A DNA stretch of 64,000 nt, from contig NC_081337.1 of NCBI RefSeq assembly GCF_022539665.2, positions 7,354,679 to 7,418,678 of the forward strand. The letters are read 5' to 3'. Source of the DNA: Daphnia carinata (lineage: Eukaryota > Arthropoda > Branchiopoda > Diplostraca > Daphniidae). A program made the translations under genes and the position numbers. Shown in pieces: positions 1 through 13,985 of the stretch (its first letter is position 1; each line of letters opens with the position of its first letter). The notes under the pieces were generated by a model. That model made no database searches, was not told the origin of the DNA, and saw nothing but the letters and a program-made list of their open reading frames with translations.

Positions 1-3000
1 CCCCCCCCCCCAATAAAGAAACACATTCACCTCATTCTCTACCGTTCGTCACCTCTTTCTCCAATCGCCGACTCCAATCTTTTTAAACACGTTTCGAATT
101 TGTCACCGAATTATTCTCGTTTTTGTGTGTGTCTGTGTGTGTGTGCCTACTTCCATCTTTGCTCAATCCATGCATTAACTCAAAAACAACTTTCTCTTCG
201 ACCACACCAACAGTGGGCCTGACAGCCAATGCAGGTAGGCTCATTATCCAAATCCATCATTCAATATCAGAGAAAGACAGCGGAAATATTCAATGATAAG
301 TTTTGTTGGCGCTGAAATGTTTTTCCTTCTCAAAACCAGCAAACGAATTCTCTGTAAAAATGACTCCGGGGTTAAGATAAGGCTTCGTTACTTACGCCAT
401 AAAAAAAAACGAAAAAAAAAAGAAAAAAAAAAGATGATAGATGGCGAGAAAAAAAAAGAAACAGAGAAAAAGGTTGAAGGGCGTTCTAAAGCTTAAAGCT
501 TAAGGTTTCCTTTTCATTCGTCTATAGCTCTAGGTATTTAATACACACGTATAAACAGATACTTAAGAGCCTATGCCCCCACACAGTCACGACCACGAAG
601 CCAAGAATGTCGTTTCCTCCCCCCCCCCACCCCCTACAGGCCTAGTATTTCATCCCGATTCACTGAAATGAATACGCAATGAAATGCTTCGCATTAGACA
701 GTATCTGATCATTTCCACGTTCAAGTTATCCCGAGTGTTCTGCCCTCGCTAATGTTGCCCTTCCAGTTCGAATTGGTATGGCTTCCCTATCGATATTCGG
801 CGTTTCAAAATAATGACAATGAACGAAACAAAGGGAAAGAGAAAGAGCTACAAAGATTTCCTTCTTTTAAAAGCTACGGGTACACAGAAAAAAATGCCAT
901 ACTGATATTGTCAGCGGCCATTTTCTACGCCAGCTCTTACATAGCAACAAATCCATTGTCAGTTTTTGTTCGACAAAAACATGGGGGACAATGAAACTTT
1001 CAGAAAAATGAAATAAGAACAGGATGGTAACTAACCTGTGCATTGACTTCCGAAAACTCGAGTCGACCACGTTGAGCAGAGCTGGAAACTGCAAGGCGCT
1101 TTCACTGGGTGATCAGGACAGATGACTCGATAGCGTCTACGTTAACACACAACACTTTAAATGTATAATTCCATCACCACAAGTCTATGAAAACGAAGGC
1201 GTGTAATATCAGGGCAGGATAAGACGAATGAGTGGCAACGAGAAACGCAACAAAGGATGTCAGGAATGATAGGAATCGAAGGTACAGGGAGGCCACGAGA
1301 ATGGCAGTCCAACAAAAGACGAGAGGTGTAGACTGTCGAAAAGCCAACCAAAGACTGCGGGCTTAGCAACTACACCGACGTTGCTTTAAACCCTCGGCCC
1401 CATTACACACACACATGGAGGCAATGGTTCGCGCGCGCGCACACGGACACGTAGACGCACAACCTCGGCGTTGTCGTTGATATAAAATTACACTTGCACT
1501 GGCTAACAGAACGAAACAAAAAAAAAAATGCCAGTGGCAAGGACGAGAAAGAAGGGAGGAAGAGCCAGAAATAAAAATGTAATTATATTTAATTTGATTT
1601 TGGAAATGAAAGTGACATTAAGAGAAATCGAAAAAGATGGGAGCTCTGCACGTGGCGGGAACGTGTTTGTGCCGCTGCTATGTTTGCATTGTTTTGCTTT
1701 TTCTAACCCCTTCCCTCTCGATTGCTGAAAACAAAATGGTTTCCTTCCATACATTGGCTGTGAAACAAAAATTACAGCGGCACAAAGGACAAAACATTTC
1801 CCGCCATTTGTGTAAGGGTTCCATATTTACGGATACAGGGTATCCTTTGCTAATGTGTTTTCGACTTCTTTCGCCATTTTTGAAGACATGCTTTTAGAGT
1901 TTGGTGCATTACTTGTATATTGTTATTTGGAATTGTTACCTGTTACCTGGTCGTTGGCTGGTAGACGTAAATCGTGTCTGTCAGATTCGTTTTTGTTCAC
2001 AGAAAAAAGGGCTCCTCCCATCCGTTCGTGGAGTGCGGGGGGGTACTGTCCGCGTTCATCCGGAATCTTCCCATTTTTTTTTTGCTGTTGTTGTTTCTTT
2101 TCTTCGTTCGCCGTAATTCTGCGTGTCTCCGACTGGAAGACATCAAAAGAGCCAACGACTCAACCCGATCGACTTCCTGCACGATGTTCGCCAGTGAGGA
2201 GAACGCCCTCTGTTTCTTCATTGTTCCATTCGGTTTGTGCTCCAGCCCAGGCCACCCGATATTTTCTGTCAACACACAAAAACAACAAGCCAACATTTAG
2301 TACAAAATCAAGCCCAAGGCACGACGTGCATCCGTTGCGAACGGTAACGCCGATGATAGACAGACACCATCAATCATCTTGTAACAGATAAAACCGGTCC
2401 TTCGCTCGATACTTCATTTGATTTGTCTATTGCACAGAGTTTTATGCTATTTCGTTTCCTTTTTTTTTTTCTTTCTTAGTTCAATCTAAAATGTGTCTAA
2501 ATTGATTGAAATGAATCGTTCACATTTTTCCCCGTTCCCCCCTGTTCCTTTTTTTTTTTTTCGTGAACATTTTCCCGAATCCGATTGGCGCACGCCCGAA
2601 TCCACATCCTGAAAACGAAGTGGAGATAGTTTGTTTGCTCAAGAAAGCAACGGCTCATTTGAATGATTAAGATGACGTCAAGCTTCATCTCACTGTTAAT
2701 GGCTTATCAGCGTATGGGGTGTCTTTGGCGGGCAGGAAATGGAACAAGGCAAAACCGGTCGCCGGGCAAAAAATCCAGTCAAAAGTCAAGTCGTTTTTTT
2801 TTTTAAGTTTCACCGTCCGTCCCGTTTGTTTTTTGTTTTTTTTTCGCTCATAACGAAGGCAGAATAGATTAACATCAACTCTCCAGTTTCATATTTTCCG
2901 GATAATTGGAGGGGGGATAAAAAAATACCCTCTACTACACCAAAGAAAAAGGGCGGAAAGACAAGTTGACGTGTGTGTGCTTGTTATGTTCATTTCTTAA

Positions 3001-5000
3001 TGGGCTGTACCACCGAAACGACGAGATGAAGTTGGAAAAAAACACCCCCCCCCCTCAAAAAAAAAAAAATAAAAATAAAAAGGTGAAGGAAAAAAAAGGG
3101 GAAATTTTCCCCGTGAAATTCGAAGCCATCGCCGTTAGGTTCGCGGGACAAGCGAAACTGAAAACGAAACAACCCCAAAACATTCCAGGAAATTTTCGAT
3201 AGTGGAACGAATCCTGCCTTTTCTACATTGCCGTTGGTAAAGAAAAATCCCCAACAAAAGGTACTTTAAAACAACGTCTAACATGCGGCACCAAACGACC
3301 ATTTAACAACAACAAATCTCTTTAACAAAGAAGACGGTGAGTTGAGTACAGAGATGCGTAGGTCCGGAGCAATGCGGATGCAAAGCGAGCTCTTAGGCAT
3401 GCAGACGACATCGGCCAACGTTCTTTTTTTTTTTTTTTTTCGACCAAGTTTCTGAGGACAGGGCGTTAAGGTCGACGAGGTAATTAGTTCGAGTATAGAG
3501 TTGAATAATCGAATTGGGCCCGTGCACAAAAGCTACTGGGGCTGAAAGTAAACCCAAGCAAAGCAACAAGCCCCGTTTTCTTGCGTGATCCGTCCGAGTG
3601 TACACACTTGAACGTGTTCATAGGTCTTACGTCTCTGGCACATTCGTTTTCCAAGAAAATTCCCCTCCATTGGAATCTCATGAATACATTTCGAAGCTCA
3701 ATCCTCGATACACATATACAGCAGTGCACTAGGCGACTTTAGGTCGATAATACATCAACCCCAAGCCCCGAGAAATGTCGGAAACGTTGCCCTATTCTAA
3801 AAACTCGTTTTGCTTCGTGACGAATGGGCTAAAAAAAAAAAAAAAAAAAAAAAAAAATCGAAGAAAAAACTAAATAAATGTTTGTAAAAAAAAAAAAAAA
3901 AAATGAGAGGGAGTTTACACGCAGTTGGTGGACATAACCTGATCTTGTGGCAAAAGAGTTGAGGGAACATGCACACACAAAAAGAAAAAAATTCAAATAA
4001 ATAAGCCAAACCGTCGACGAAAATACAAGTGGGCGAGGTGAGAGATGGCGATGGTTTCGGTGTCGGACGGTAACGTCCAACGCAATTGGATACAATTAGG
4101 CATGCACGTGTCGCCCTCACGCTCCACCGCATTTTAACTTTAGATTTACGACTAAAAAAAAAAAAAAAAGAAAAGACTTGAAATTCCAGTCAACATGACT
4201 ATCCGCTTCCAAAATTATGAAACTGGCGAAACTCTTAGAAATTCCATTTTTATTAAATATTTTCATAAAAATAAAACAAAAGGTGCCGGGATTACGAAGG
4301 TAATCAGCTGCACGTCTAGACCTGAACCAGCCGTTATTTTGAATGCTCAACTGTCATAGCGATTTCCCAGTATGTTTTTTTTTTTTTTTGCGTCAAACAG
4401 ACGTTATCTCACCATGTCTTTGTTTTTCACGGTTATGTGCCATAAAGGGAAAAGAAGGATATGGTTCCGTTAGCCGATCACGTCTTACGAACCCCCATCT
4501 TGATCTTCCATGTGTACCACATATCCGTATTATTAGATGTGTAATACTTGAACTTGGAGAAGAAAGAACGAGAGGACAGAGAAAGCCGTACATGTCAAAT
4601 GTCACTGGCTTCTTGTTCCTCATTCTCTTTTCGATCTGCGATTGTTGATATAACCGACACAGGAAGCCTTAGAAAACTCTCTCTCTGCACGTGTTCTTCT
4701 TTCCTACTCTTGTCCTATAGACGGGTATACTAACTGCAATATCAACTTATCTTTAGTCTTTTCATATCGTTCCTCGTCGACTCGTGTCTTGTTATTCAGC
4801 GCAATTAAAGATGGAATGGAGAAAAAGAGCCACGCACGCATGTAAGAATGACGAGAAAAAAAAAAAAAAGAGGGATTTTTATTTTTCCCTATTCGATTTT
4901 GCGTGGGGAGGAGGTCATTTGAGTTGACGTCCTCCTCCCCACGTCCCACTTTCATTCTTTTCAGCATTTCCTACATTTTTTTTTTTTTGTCGACCGGATT
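1..5000. other. non-coding stretch with simple repeats
   Basis: No recognisable gene. The segment holds C11 at the very start, a GT repeat at 124-145, A-rich runs around 402-433, a C-rich tract near 619-634, and alternating CG/CA at 1430-1444. It also has T17 at 3424-3440, A27 at 3831-3857, A18 at 3886-3903 and a strong hairpin at 4902-4943. The longest open frame, 178 codons at 1855-2391 (+), overlaps others in two frames and has no domain; I regard it as chance. A TATCGATA (DRE-type) octamer sits at 788-795. Confidence 0.6.
4902..4943. repeat. GC-rich perfect inverted repeat (13-bp stem)
   Basis: Arms CGTGGGGAGGAGG (4902-4914) and CCTCCTCCCCACG (4931-4943) are exact reverse complements, separated by 16 bases. 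One arm is all purine except one C and one T. It would form a very stable hairpin in RNA or DNA. The total length is shorter than a usual pre-miRNA. Confidence 0.9.
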
Positions 5001-5475
5001 CCGCTAACGACACGCCCGTCCGGAGCACACACACACACACACACAAAAAGAACCCTGCACTTATTTGTTATTTGATTTAAAAAAATAACATGAATCTGTT
5101 TTCCCTATCTTTTTCCTTTGTACTAGGCTGAATAATCCAACAAAATAAGCGGAGGGGACAAAGAGAATGTACGGTAAATCAGTAGGCAGAGCGTGAAAGA
5201 TACTGTGTAGTACCTGCTGGGTGTGTGGCAAGCCAAGTCAGCCAACAGGAATGGGGGGGGGGAATAGACTGTGACAGATAGAGTACAAAATAATTATAAT
5301 TACAACAAGAGCAGAAAGAGGAAACAAGGCCAACTTATGATGTGCTCAAACAAAGTAAAAAAAAAATTCCTGCCAGAGAGCGCATCACAATAACCGAATA
5401 ACGCCAACCTCTTTCTGAAACAACAAGCTATTGTGTTATAAAAGCAAATTTGTTATTGACTTTATCTGATTTCTT

Positions 5476-5507
<32 letters not shown>

Positions 5508-8500
5508 GTTACGCGTTTCGAAAGAAACGCTTGTTCTTTATTTGTTTTATAACTGCCATGAGCTAAACTCTCTGTTGAATGCTGTCGGAACATTCGTCAC
5601 TGTTTGAGTTATGGCTCAACATTGATAGAGCGGGGATTGAAAACTGTTTCGACATGACGCAACAATATTTTCAATACACACAAGCCTCGCAGCGGCTAGC
5701 TCAAATCAAAATCGTCATCGTCGGAGACTTTGGCATTCTATCCTTGACGAACAAATACGTCGTCTATTTGGTTTTAGAAATGACCATACGAATCAACAAT
5801 TCTATTTTCTATTAACCAAGTAGTGGTTGTGCACATTATGTCGGTACGATACGCTAAACGGCGGTAACATGGAACAATTGAAATGGCAGTAAGATATTTT
5901 TGAAGCGGAATTAAACAGTAGAACCAAGTGCCAACATTTTCTGACTGGCACTGTGTTTTTCAAAGGACAAAAGCTTCGGTTTCTCGGAATTCGGCCTTGC
6001 GCTCCCCCCTTGCCATTGTAGTTGGCCTTTACAGCTATTATGTAGTCGGTTTTGGTTATGATGATTCAAGATTAAACTCCCACAGAGTTTAAAAGCGAGA
6101 CCCCGGTAGCAACGTTCCGCCGGATCATTGACACCAGCCCTTTGCATCGAGCTTTTAAAAGATTTATATTATTTTCAAGTAAAAAAAAAAAAATAGGCAA
6201 ATTTCGTTCGGGTCCAATGATGTTCTTTCTTTTTTCTTGTCGTTCTCTGATGCGTTTCAGTGCTACCCCTGGGCAAACGAAAGGCTGTTCAGCTTTGGCT
6301 ACTTGTCATCGCCCACCATCTTTGCTCGTTTTCTTACGTTCTTTCTCAACCAGCCGTGGACAAGCGACGACTTCCCTATCTGTAGCCATTGTTTTAACGT
6401 TATTGTTTTCTTTATAGACTATCCCCCCTCATTCCTAATACAACTGCAAGTTGTCCTGGCAAACATTCGTTCATTTCTTAGACTATCTCGTCTGTTTGTT
6501 TGTTTGTTTGTTTTTTTTTTCAATCTCGATCTTTTAGTTTTTCTTTCTTTTCACGTTACGAAACGCGAAAACCAATAAAAATGCGAAGCAACAGTCATTG
6601 ACTGTCACGCCATCACGTACCGGTACCAACACTGTAAAAACAAAGGCAATCAATAAATCAATGTGCAAACGAAGAGCGATGGAGACAAGCGAAAACTTTT
6701 AACATTACGGAAATCCTTTAGGGATATTGACGTGTCGTCGTTGAGCATAAAACGATGCGTTTTGAAAGACGGAATAGTTGAAAAACAAAAACAAACTGAA
6801 AAAAAAAAAGACGGAGGAAACAAAACAAAAAAAAAAGAAAACGTCTTTGAAAACGGGAATGCGGCATTGAAATACTTCCGTGAGTGGGTCTAAACAAGTA
6901 AGGATCAGACTGTTGGGGCCGATTTACAAGAGACAACGTAACAATCTCACTGGAAGACTTTGTTATTCAAACTCCAATATATTTTTTTTTTTCTAGAACA
7001 CTGACTTTGGGAAAGAGACGCGCAAGCGTTTTTTTATATGCCACTATACTTTTTGTGTCGTTTCCAGACGTTCCAACATTGATTGCAAGCTAAAAATAAA
7101 ATAAAAAAAAAAAAAAACCCGAAAAGGGTAGACGAAAAAAAAAGGGGGTTGGACTTGAATCAAATGAAAAACCACTGTATCGTGGGAACTTGATTGTTGA
7201 GACGAAACAGAGTCGCTTAGTAATGAAAAAAGACGCGTTGTGTGCGACCCAATGAAACTTCGCTTTCCTTTGTTGTCGTCGTCGAATAGAGAGGAGAAGA
7301 AGAAGAAGAAGAACTCGATTCTTTGTCAATTCCCTTTCTTTTCTATGTGGCTATGTGCTGTCCACTTAATAATCCAGCGTCATTTGTTTTTGGGCTTTGC
7401 GGTCTCGTCGCCATTTAGCGCTAGACGCGGGCCACCATTTGCACAAGGTCTTGTCAATATTTAACCTTTTCAGCGGCCATCCGACTGTTGGAAAGATCAA
7501 ACACTTGCAGCCCCGGTACGCAGTGTATACACAAAGCAGCCAAACTAAAAGTGCATGTTCGCCGTTTGAACGCTGACGGAAGACGCAGGGGGGAAAAAAA
7601 AAAAGAAAAGATCAACCGTGTTCGACTCATTTCACCACGTACACTTGGCATCGATTTCAAAAGAAAAGAAAATTTCGCAGACTACGAAATGATTTTGTTT
7701 TTTTTACACAACTGGCCATCACCGTGAAAAATGAGTTGTCACGTTTGGTTGCCAAGATTAGGCCCAACAGAAAACTTGCATGAACATTCGAATTATTCGC
7801 GCGCATCAAGGCTCATCTCTTCCTTATCGCTCAGCCGGACATCTATTTATAGATTGAATATAGTATACAATGCGGTTACGTAAAAGCTCAAGTTTGATTG
7901 GTGTGGTGGTGGTCATAACTGCGACTTGATTCGTTTCCCAGAGCAACGGTGTTATGCGCTTTAAGACGAGAAAACACACGACAATGTGCAATCCATTCAA
8001 GTGAAGGTAAAAGGCCAAAAAAAGAGAAAAAAAAAAAAAAAAAAAAAAGGTCGGCTACATCGTTCGCCTTCGTCCTTGTCTTGCTCCAATCTATCAATTA
8101 CGTTCGATTGTCGAGCGTCTTCCAACGAAGAACAGACAAGCTGCTGGTCGTTACCATAGATCAAGACAAACGGACCGTTGGCCATTGGTCGCCCACACAC
8201 ACACACACACACCATCTCTTCAATCGACTTATAGTTATTGGCGTGTCCAACGTGTGCCTCCCTCCCATCACGAACGATAGATTGAATACGAGGCTCCCTT
8301 TTTCGACAAGAAGCGAAGACGGAGGTGTTTATTGCTTCGACTTGGTTGATTGCCGGAGCAACCCCACAAATAGTGAGTGTCTCGATATACCTCCCCCCAA
8401 CAATAGATGGAAAGAAAGAGGGGAGTGAAAAAAAAAAAAATGTTAAAAAGAATAGAAAAAAAGAAAGGCAACTGGAAAGCATCGAATCGTGTAGGCTATT

Positions 8501-9119
8501 GCCTTGTGTCGTGCTCGACAAATCAATAGAACGATAAGAATAGGCAGAGCGAGAAAGACGAATTGAAACCACCTCATTTCCTTCCCCACTAAAAAAAAAA
8601 AAGAGGGGGGCTATATAACAGTGGTACACACCGTTATAGAGTGTAGAGAGACGAGGCGGTTTCATTTTTAGAAATAGTCAACATGAGGATGCACACACCT
8701 TGCACTTTTAGTATACAATTAGTCCGTGGTATGGAAATTGGCGTCGGGACTCGTCTGGAATTTTTTGGAAGGGGGTTTGCGCCGTGCATGTCGTGTATCA
8801 TCAAGCGCCGTGACCCGGCCGACCTCGACCCTCCTTCCTTCTTTGGTAGATAATACTTCATGCCCCTTTCTTTCTTCCTCAATACGCTCTTTTATTTTTT
8901 TTTATTCAAAAAAAAAAAAAAAAAAAAAAGAGGGTCGTCAAACAACAGAATAGAAGGGGAACTATGAAAGCAAACGACGATGTTCTGCATCTTATAGTTA
9001 GACTGGTGGAGATTACAAACATCCGCAGCGTATCATTAAGGCGACAATAACTTTGAAGTCGATTTTTTTTTCCCTTTCCAGCCGGTAGCGCACACGTCAT
9101 TGCCAGTTTTATTTCTATT

Positions 9120-9156
<37 letters not shown>

Positions 9157-10000
9157 TTTTCTATATTTTTTACTCATTTTGATTTCTTCATTCGTGTTTG
9201 CAGACGGATGCCCCGTTATTGCCACTTCGTAGCCGGTGCTATTTTACTTGTGGACAAAAATAACAAAAGCAAATAGAGGGAGAAGAAGTAGGAAAAAAAT
9301 AAAAAAAAATAAAATAAAAAGAGGCAATAATACACACGCACCGTCTGCCGGTGAATAAAAATAAGCAACGAACCGGAGTCGGCGTTCCGGTCGGATAGCG
9401 CCCGAGGGACTTGACTGAAAACGATCGAGTCGATACGCGCCGTTGTTTCCTGCCAATGTCGCTCACGATAACACAAAAGAAAAAGGATCGTGAACTTTGA
9501 ACCGCAACCGGTCATGTCTGTCCCCCACTTCTTTCCACCGTGTGTTCTTCTTTTCTTCGGCCTCTTTGCTCTTTCATTTATCGTTTCCCTAACAAACGGC
9601 TACGGTGAGGACCGTTCAAAGATTCATCGTCTCTAGACAGCAATGTTCTTTTTTGAAAAGAAAGAATGCAACACGATCGGAATCGTCCAACTTGGTGACG
9701 AGACAAAGAAAAACTATTTGGCCAGATCTGATTAAATGATTCACCGTCTCCTGTACACGGTGGCGCCATCCAACAAAAGAGCGACGGTCGCGGCCGGAAT
9801 CATCAACCACACGTTTTTTTTTTACGGGTACTGAAGAAACGAAAGAGTGGGGAGAAAAGAGATGGAAAAAGAAGAATAAAAAAAAAAAAAAAAAGCTACG
9901 AAAGGAGACAACAACGAACTTTTTTTTTTTTCTTCCTTCTTTAACTTAAAAGGTCTGCGGTGCTGAACCCCGCACTCGATGTCAAGGTGATATCACAAAG
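5001..10000. other. non-coding stretch with simple repeats
   Basis: No recognisable gene. Contents: a CA repeat at 5026-5045, G10 at 5253-5262, A26 at 5476-5501 and a small GAAA-loop hairpin at 5513-5530. A TTTG repeat lies at 6493-6512, GAA repeats at about 7294-7313, A22 at 8027-8048, a CA repeat at 8194-8212, A22 at 8908-8929 and T33 at 9122-9154. A 222-codon minus-strand frame (7997-8665) is driven by poly-Phe and Cys-Val tracts from T runs and the CA repeat. It is opposed by an open plus-strand frame and is not supported as a gene. Confidence 0.6.
9122..9154. repeat. T33 homopolymer
   Basis: The longest T run in the window, flanked by further T-rich DNA. Confidence 0.95.
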
Positions 10001-13000
10001 TTGCCCGGTCATCGTGAGCGGGGCCCACGACAACGACAATTCAAACTCTATTGAATTTTGTTTCTCTTTGTGTTGTGCGAGCCCGTCGTGTGTCACTAAA
10101 TGCCGGAGCTTTTCACTCGGCTAACACACAAGACGGTCACACAGCCGTGCGCCTCCGGAATGAAAATCACACAGCCCCGGATTGAGTTTCTTACAGCGTC
10201 AGTGTTCGTGCGCATCACATTCTATACATAGACACTGTTGAATAGAATCTCTGTTTGGCTTAAGTTTTTAGTCTTTAAAGCCCCGTTTTTTTTTTTTTTT
10301 GCAACGAGCTGTTTGATTCCATCGTTTAACGTGAGTCATTGACGAAGAGCGCGCACGCAGATGAATTTCATGAAGGATGGACTCTGGTAATAGTTGACAA
10401 GACGATGCCAGGAGGCGGAGGGCCCGAAAGACGGAGATGGAGTGAGGAGAGAAATTGGGTAGTTCATTAACCAACAAGACAACAAGAAAATAACGAAATA
10501 AACATAAATGAATATAAAAACAGTAGATAGAGAGATAGCAATAAATTATAGAGGGAGGATTTCCGGCTTCATTAAGATAATGGCCCGTGTCGTGTTTAGT
10601 TTAATCTGCTTTTTCACCGTCAGAAAAAGAGAGAGTGTGAGAGAGAAAGTGGGACAATCTGACAATGAAAATATTAGGAAAAGATCGGCAGGAACGATTG
10701 CACGCTGGCGGCCCCGACACAACGGAAGCATCCCGAAAAATACCCCCTCCAAAAAAAAAAAAAAAAGGAAACGTGTCCAATACATTTTGTACAATATCGA
10801 TCTTGACTGCGAATACGTCCCGTTCGAAAACAGTTTATGGTCCTTGATCGAATGCGGTTATTGGTACGCGGCCAGCAGCCGCCAACAAAGCTAGCCAGCT
10901 CACTTTCGTGCATTTTTCAGAGATAGAAAGCCAACAGGAAATGGCGGGTCTGGTCTCTTGGCTTGTCAATGCCAGCAGAAGAGATCGTTAATCATTGCTC
11001 TTCTTCTTTTCTTCCTACTTTTTTTTTTTTTTTTTTTTTTACTGCGTTTTCTCTTTTTGACGCACTCTGAACGGGGGCACTTCTAGCCATCATCTTTCAC
11101 AGTTTCGTCTGTCTACGCTCTCTGGCGACGGGCAACTATCAAAGAGCCACGCGATCATTTACTATATTTAATGCTGTGTAAGATGAAAGGAAGCCCTGGC
11201 CGGAGAATAACAAGGGCAAAAAGCGGAGTTTCATGTCTCGAAGAGCTTTCATCGTAATCGACACCCAAGAGCGGGAGCGTGGGTGTTCCTAAATTACTAT
11301 TTTAATACTCAGATTACTGTCGTCTAAGACTCCCGAAAACTTTAATTGGTTCTTCCCGAAAAGAAAAAATCGTTTAAAAATCTCGGGTAGATTGCGAATG
11401 TTCCGATCGCAATCAAAGAGGAAAAGAGCAAACAAAAACGAATAATAAAAGAGGTCGTGACAAACAAAAAAAAATAAATGACCTACACGAAAACAAATAG
11501 CGAAAACGAAATGCAAAAAAAAAAAAGAACAAAAAGAACGCAAAAGAATTTATCATCATAAAAAATGGCAACGTCATTTCCTACGCAAGTCGTTTGCCAT
11601 ATTTCGCGAGTGTAGATTCACGTTTCGTGATGCCACTTTCATATGCCATTCGTGCCGCTCTTTCCGCCCATTGCATCACTGTGTATATATAAATAGAAAC
11701 AACAGGGCGGCTGCTTCCAGTTGCGTCGAGTGAATGAACAAAACAAAAAAAAAAAAAAAAAAAAAAAAACGAAGAAGACGGGTAGCATCGAGTCACTGAA
11801 AATCGTTTCCGCTTGTTATTGATCAAATCGAAATGTTAACAGAAAAAAAAAAGGCAAAAGAAAAAAGGAAACTAGAAGATTGGACTCAAAGCGATTGGTG
11901 CGTGCAGTAAAGTCAATCGGATTGTCAGCTGCAAAGCGAGACCCTAGGCTACGGAAGAAAAAAAAAAAAAAAAAATCAACGGATCAAAAATGGAAACACA
12001 CCCACGTAAAAATGTCGCAAAGACGAGACGATACATCCTTGCCATCATATCCTTGTCAAAGAGATTCACCCTTTATTTTATATTATATATCCGCCTTCTG
12101 TTTAATATTCCGGAAAGCAACGCAGTGTGCCTTTTACCTCGTCTGTTTCATCCACGTCTTTCTGTCGTTTGCCATTTTACCCTCCAAAAAAAACAAACAG
12201 GGGAAATAATAAAATGTCGATATTTTTTTCTTACCGATTGATGGTTATATTATGTTTACACGCAGCATGTCTACACGTTGGCGCAATCTAGATCGTTCGC
12301 TATTCATCGCATTGTGTAGACTACAGATACTTAGGCATAAAAGCTGGGTCGTGTAGCGCACAAATCCCTCCTTTCCCTGTTGTATGTCCAAAAAGAAATG
12401 CGTTTCGTTCTGTACCCTCATGCTCAAACTGGTTGGCCGTCTCCGAGAGAACGATGAACAACAGAAGATTGAAGACGAAACGAGAAAGCAACGGAGACAA
12501 GAGAGAAACAGGCAATCTCGTGTCAAGAAAGACATAAAAAGGAGGGAGGAAAAAAGGGATAAAAAAAAAAAAAAATGATTGAAAGCCCGCAATAATTTGA
12601 CTCGACGGGCGGGCACAATGGCGGATTTCCGAAGCGTATGACGACAGAACGCGCCTCGCGACTCATTGTTGTAATCATCCGCTTCTCGTTTTCTGCTCTT
12701 TTTTTCTTTCCCTCAGTTGCTTCTTTGTTGTCCCGAAAGCCTCAACGAAGCCAACAAAAGACACGCGTATAGAGAAACTAATCCTTTTCAGACGAGAGAA
12801 TAGCCGGCCATGCTGATTGTTTTTCTCCTTTTTTTTTCATTTCTCTTCTTCCTTTTGTTTTCGTGTCCGTTTTATTCGTCACTTTCTTTCGTTACAATTC
12901 CGATATCATTTTTTTTTTAAATTCAAATATTCCATATTTCGAAATGTGAGAAAAAAAGAATTTCGTTGATCAATTGAGCCGATGCGGAGCTATCGCCATT

Positions 13001-13947
13001 AAATATAATCAACCGTAAAGGAAGCGAGCCTTGAAAATAAAAATGGGATCCGTGATTTATGATTGCTGATTATGTTATTACGTCTATACGCTTGCACACA
13101 CACACAAGGATTCGGGAGCCATCGAAATCATCAGTTCAACTCGCACATCATTAACAGGATGATGTTGAGCTGCGGGAATTCCCGTCAGCCGAACGATCAA
13201 CGCCTCCCGCACACAAAAAAGAGAAGCATTACAAATAAAAATTAAGAATAAAAAAAGAACGCTAAATAAAAAATGGGTGCCCATAAATAATAAAGGGCAC
13301 GACGGGAGGCCGAGGAGGTGAAACGATAGCATAGAAAAAAATAAACACATATAACATAATGCTAGTAAAAACGTGAGTCGCTATATACCATCAAAGAGTC
13401 ACTCAGCTTTTGGTCTTAGTATTCGTGGTCGTTCGGGTATAGTCAACCCTCGGCATAAAAAAAAAAAAAAAAAAAGGCGGGCAGCCCGCTTGTAATATAA
13501 TAGATCAAGCGAGCTGGAAGCTTTTCGTTACCCCCTTCCTTCCTCCATTACGATTATCACGATTCACACGAGTAATTTCCGAACTTGGCTCAGCACTTGA
13601 CGGCCGTGAAACGCGGGCGCTGTTCGATTACGTTCGCTAACCCCCTTTTTTTTACGTCCCGTCGCTTTCCGATGACTCTACGTGTAACGTTCGCTCGCAA
13701 TCAACAGCCTTTAATACATCTTTTAAAAAACAAATGCAATTCTTCGTAATGGCAGCAGACGATGTGAACGATTTAATTTGTTTTTTGATTGTCTTTTTCA
13801 AGAATTGGTAAACCGTTTTCTATGATTAAAATGGTCGATTGATGTGCAACGACGTCGCACGTGAATCATCAAACACGTCTACACACTTGCCATCGTCAAC
13901 GGCGTGAGGCACTGAGGCGACAAGATGGTACTTTGTGTCACCATTTG

Positions 13948-13985
<38 letters not shown>

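Noticed and set aside
1855-2391. 178-codon plus-strand frame.
   Set aside because: Three overlapping frames are open here, with Phe/Cys-rich low-complexity content, and there is no recognisable domain or splice support.
5911-6147. A less AT-rich patch whose minus-strand frame looked at first like antisense ribosomal DNA (Gly-Val-Asn-Asp-Pro near its start).
   Set aside because: I could not match it to any 18S, 5.8S or 28S segment by reading, and no rRNA landmark follows. A search against SILVA or Rfam would settle it.
7997-8665. 222-codon minus-strand frame.
   Set aside because: Mostly poly-Phe and Cys-Val tracts from T runs and a CA repeat, with overlapping plus-strand frames and no domain.
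13948-13983. A36 as a possible poly(A) tail of a retrocopied gene or SINE.
   Set aside because: No gene-like or tRNA-like body precedes it on either strand and no target-site duplication was found.
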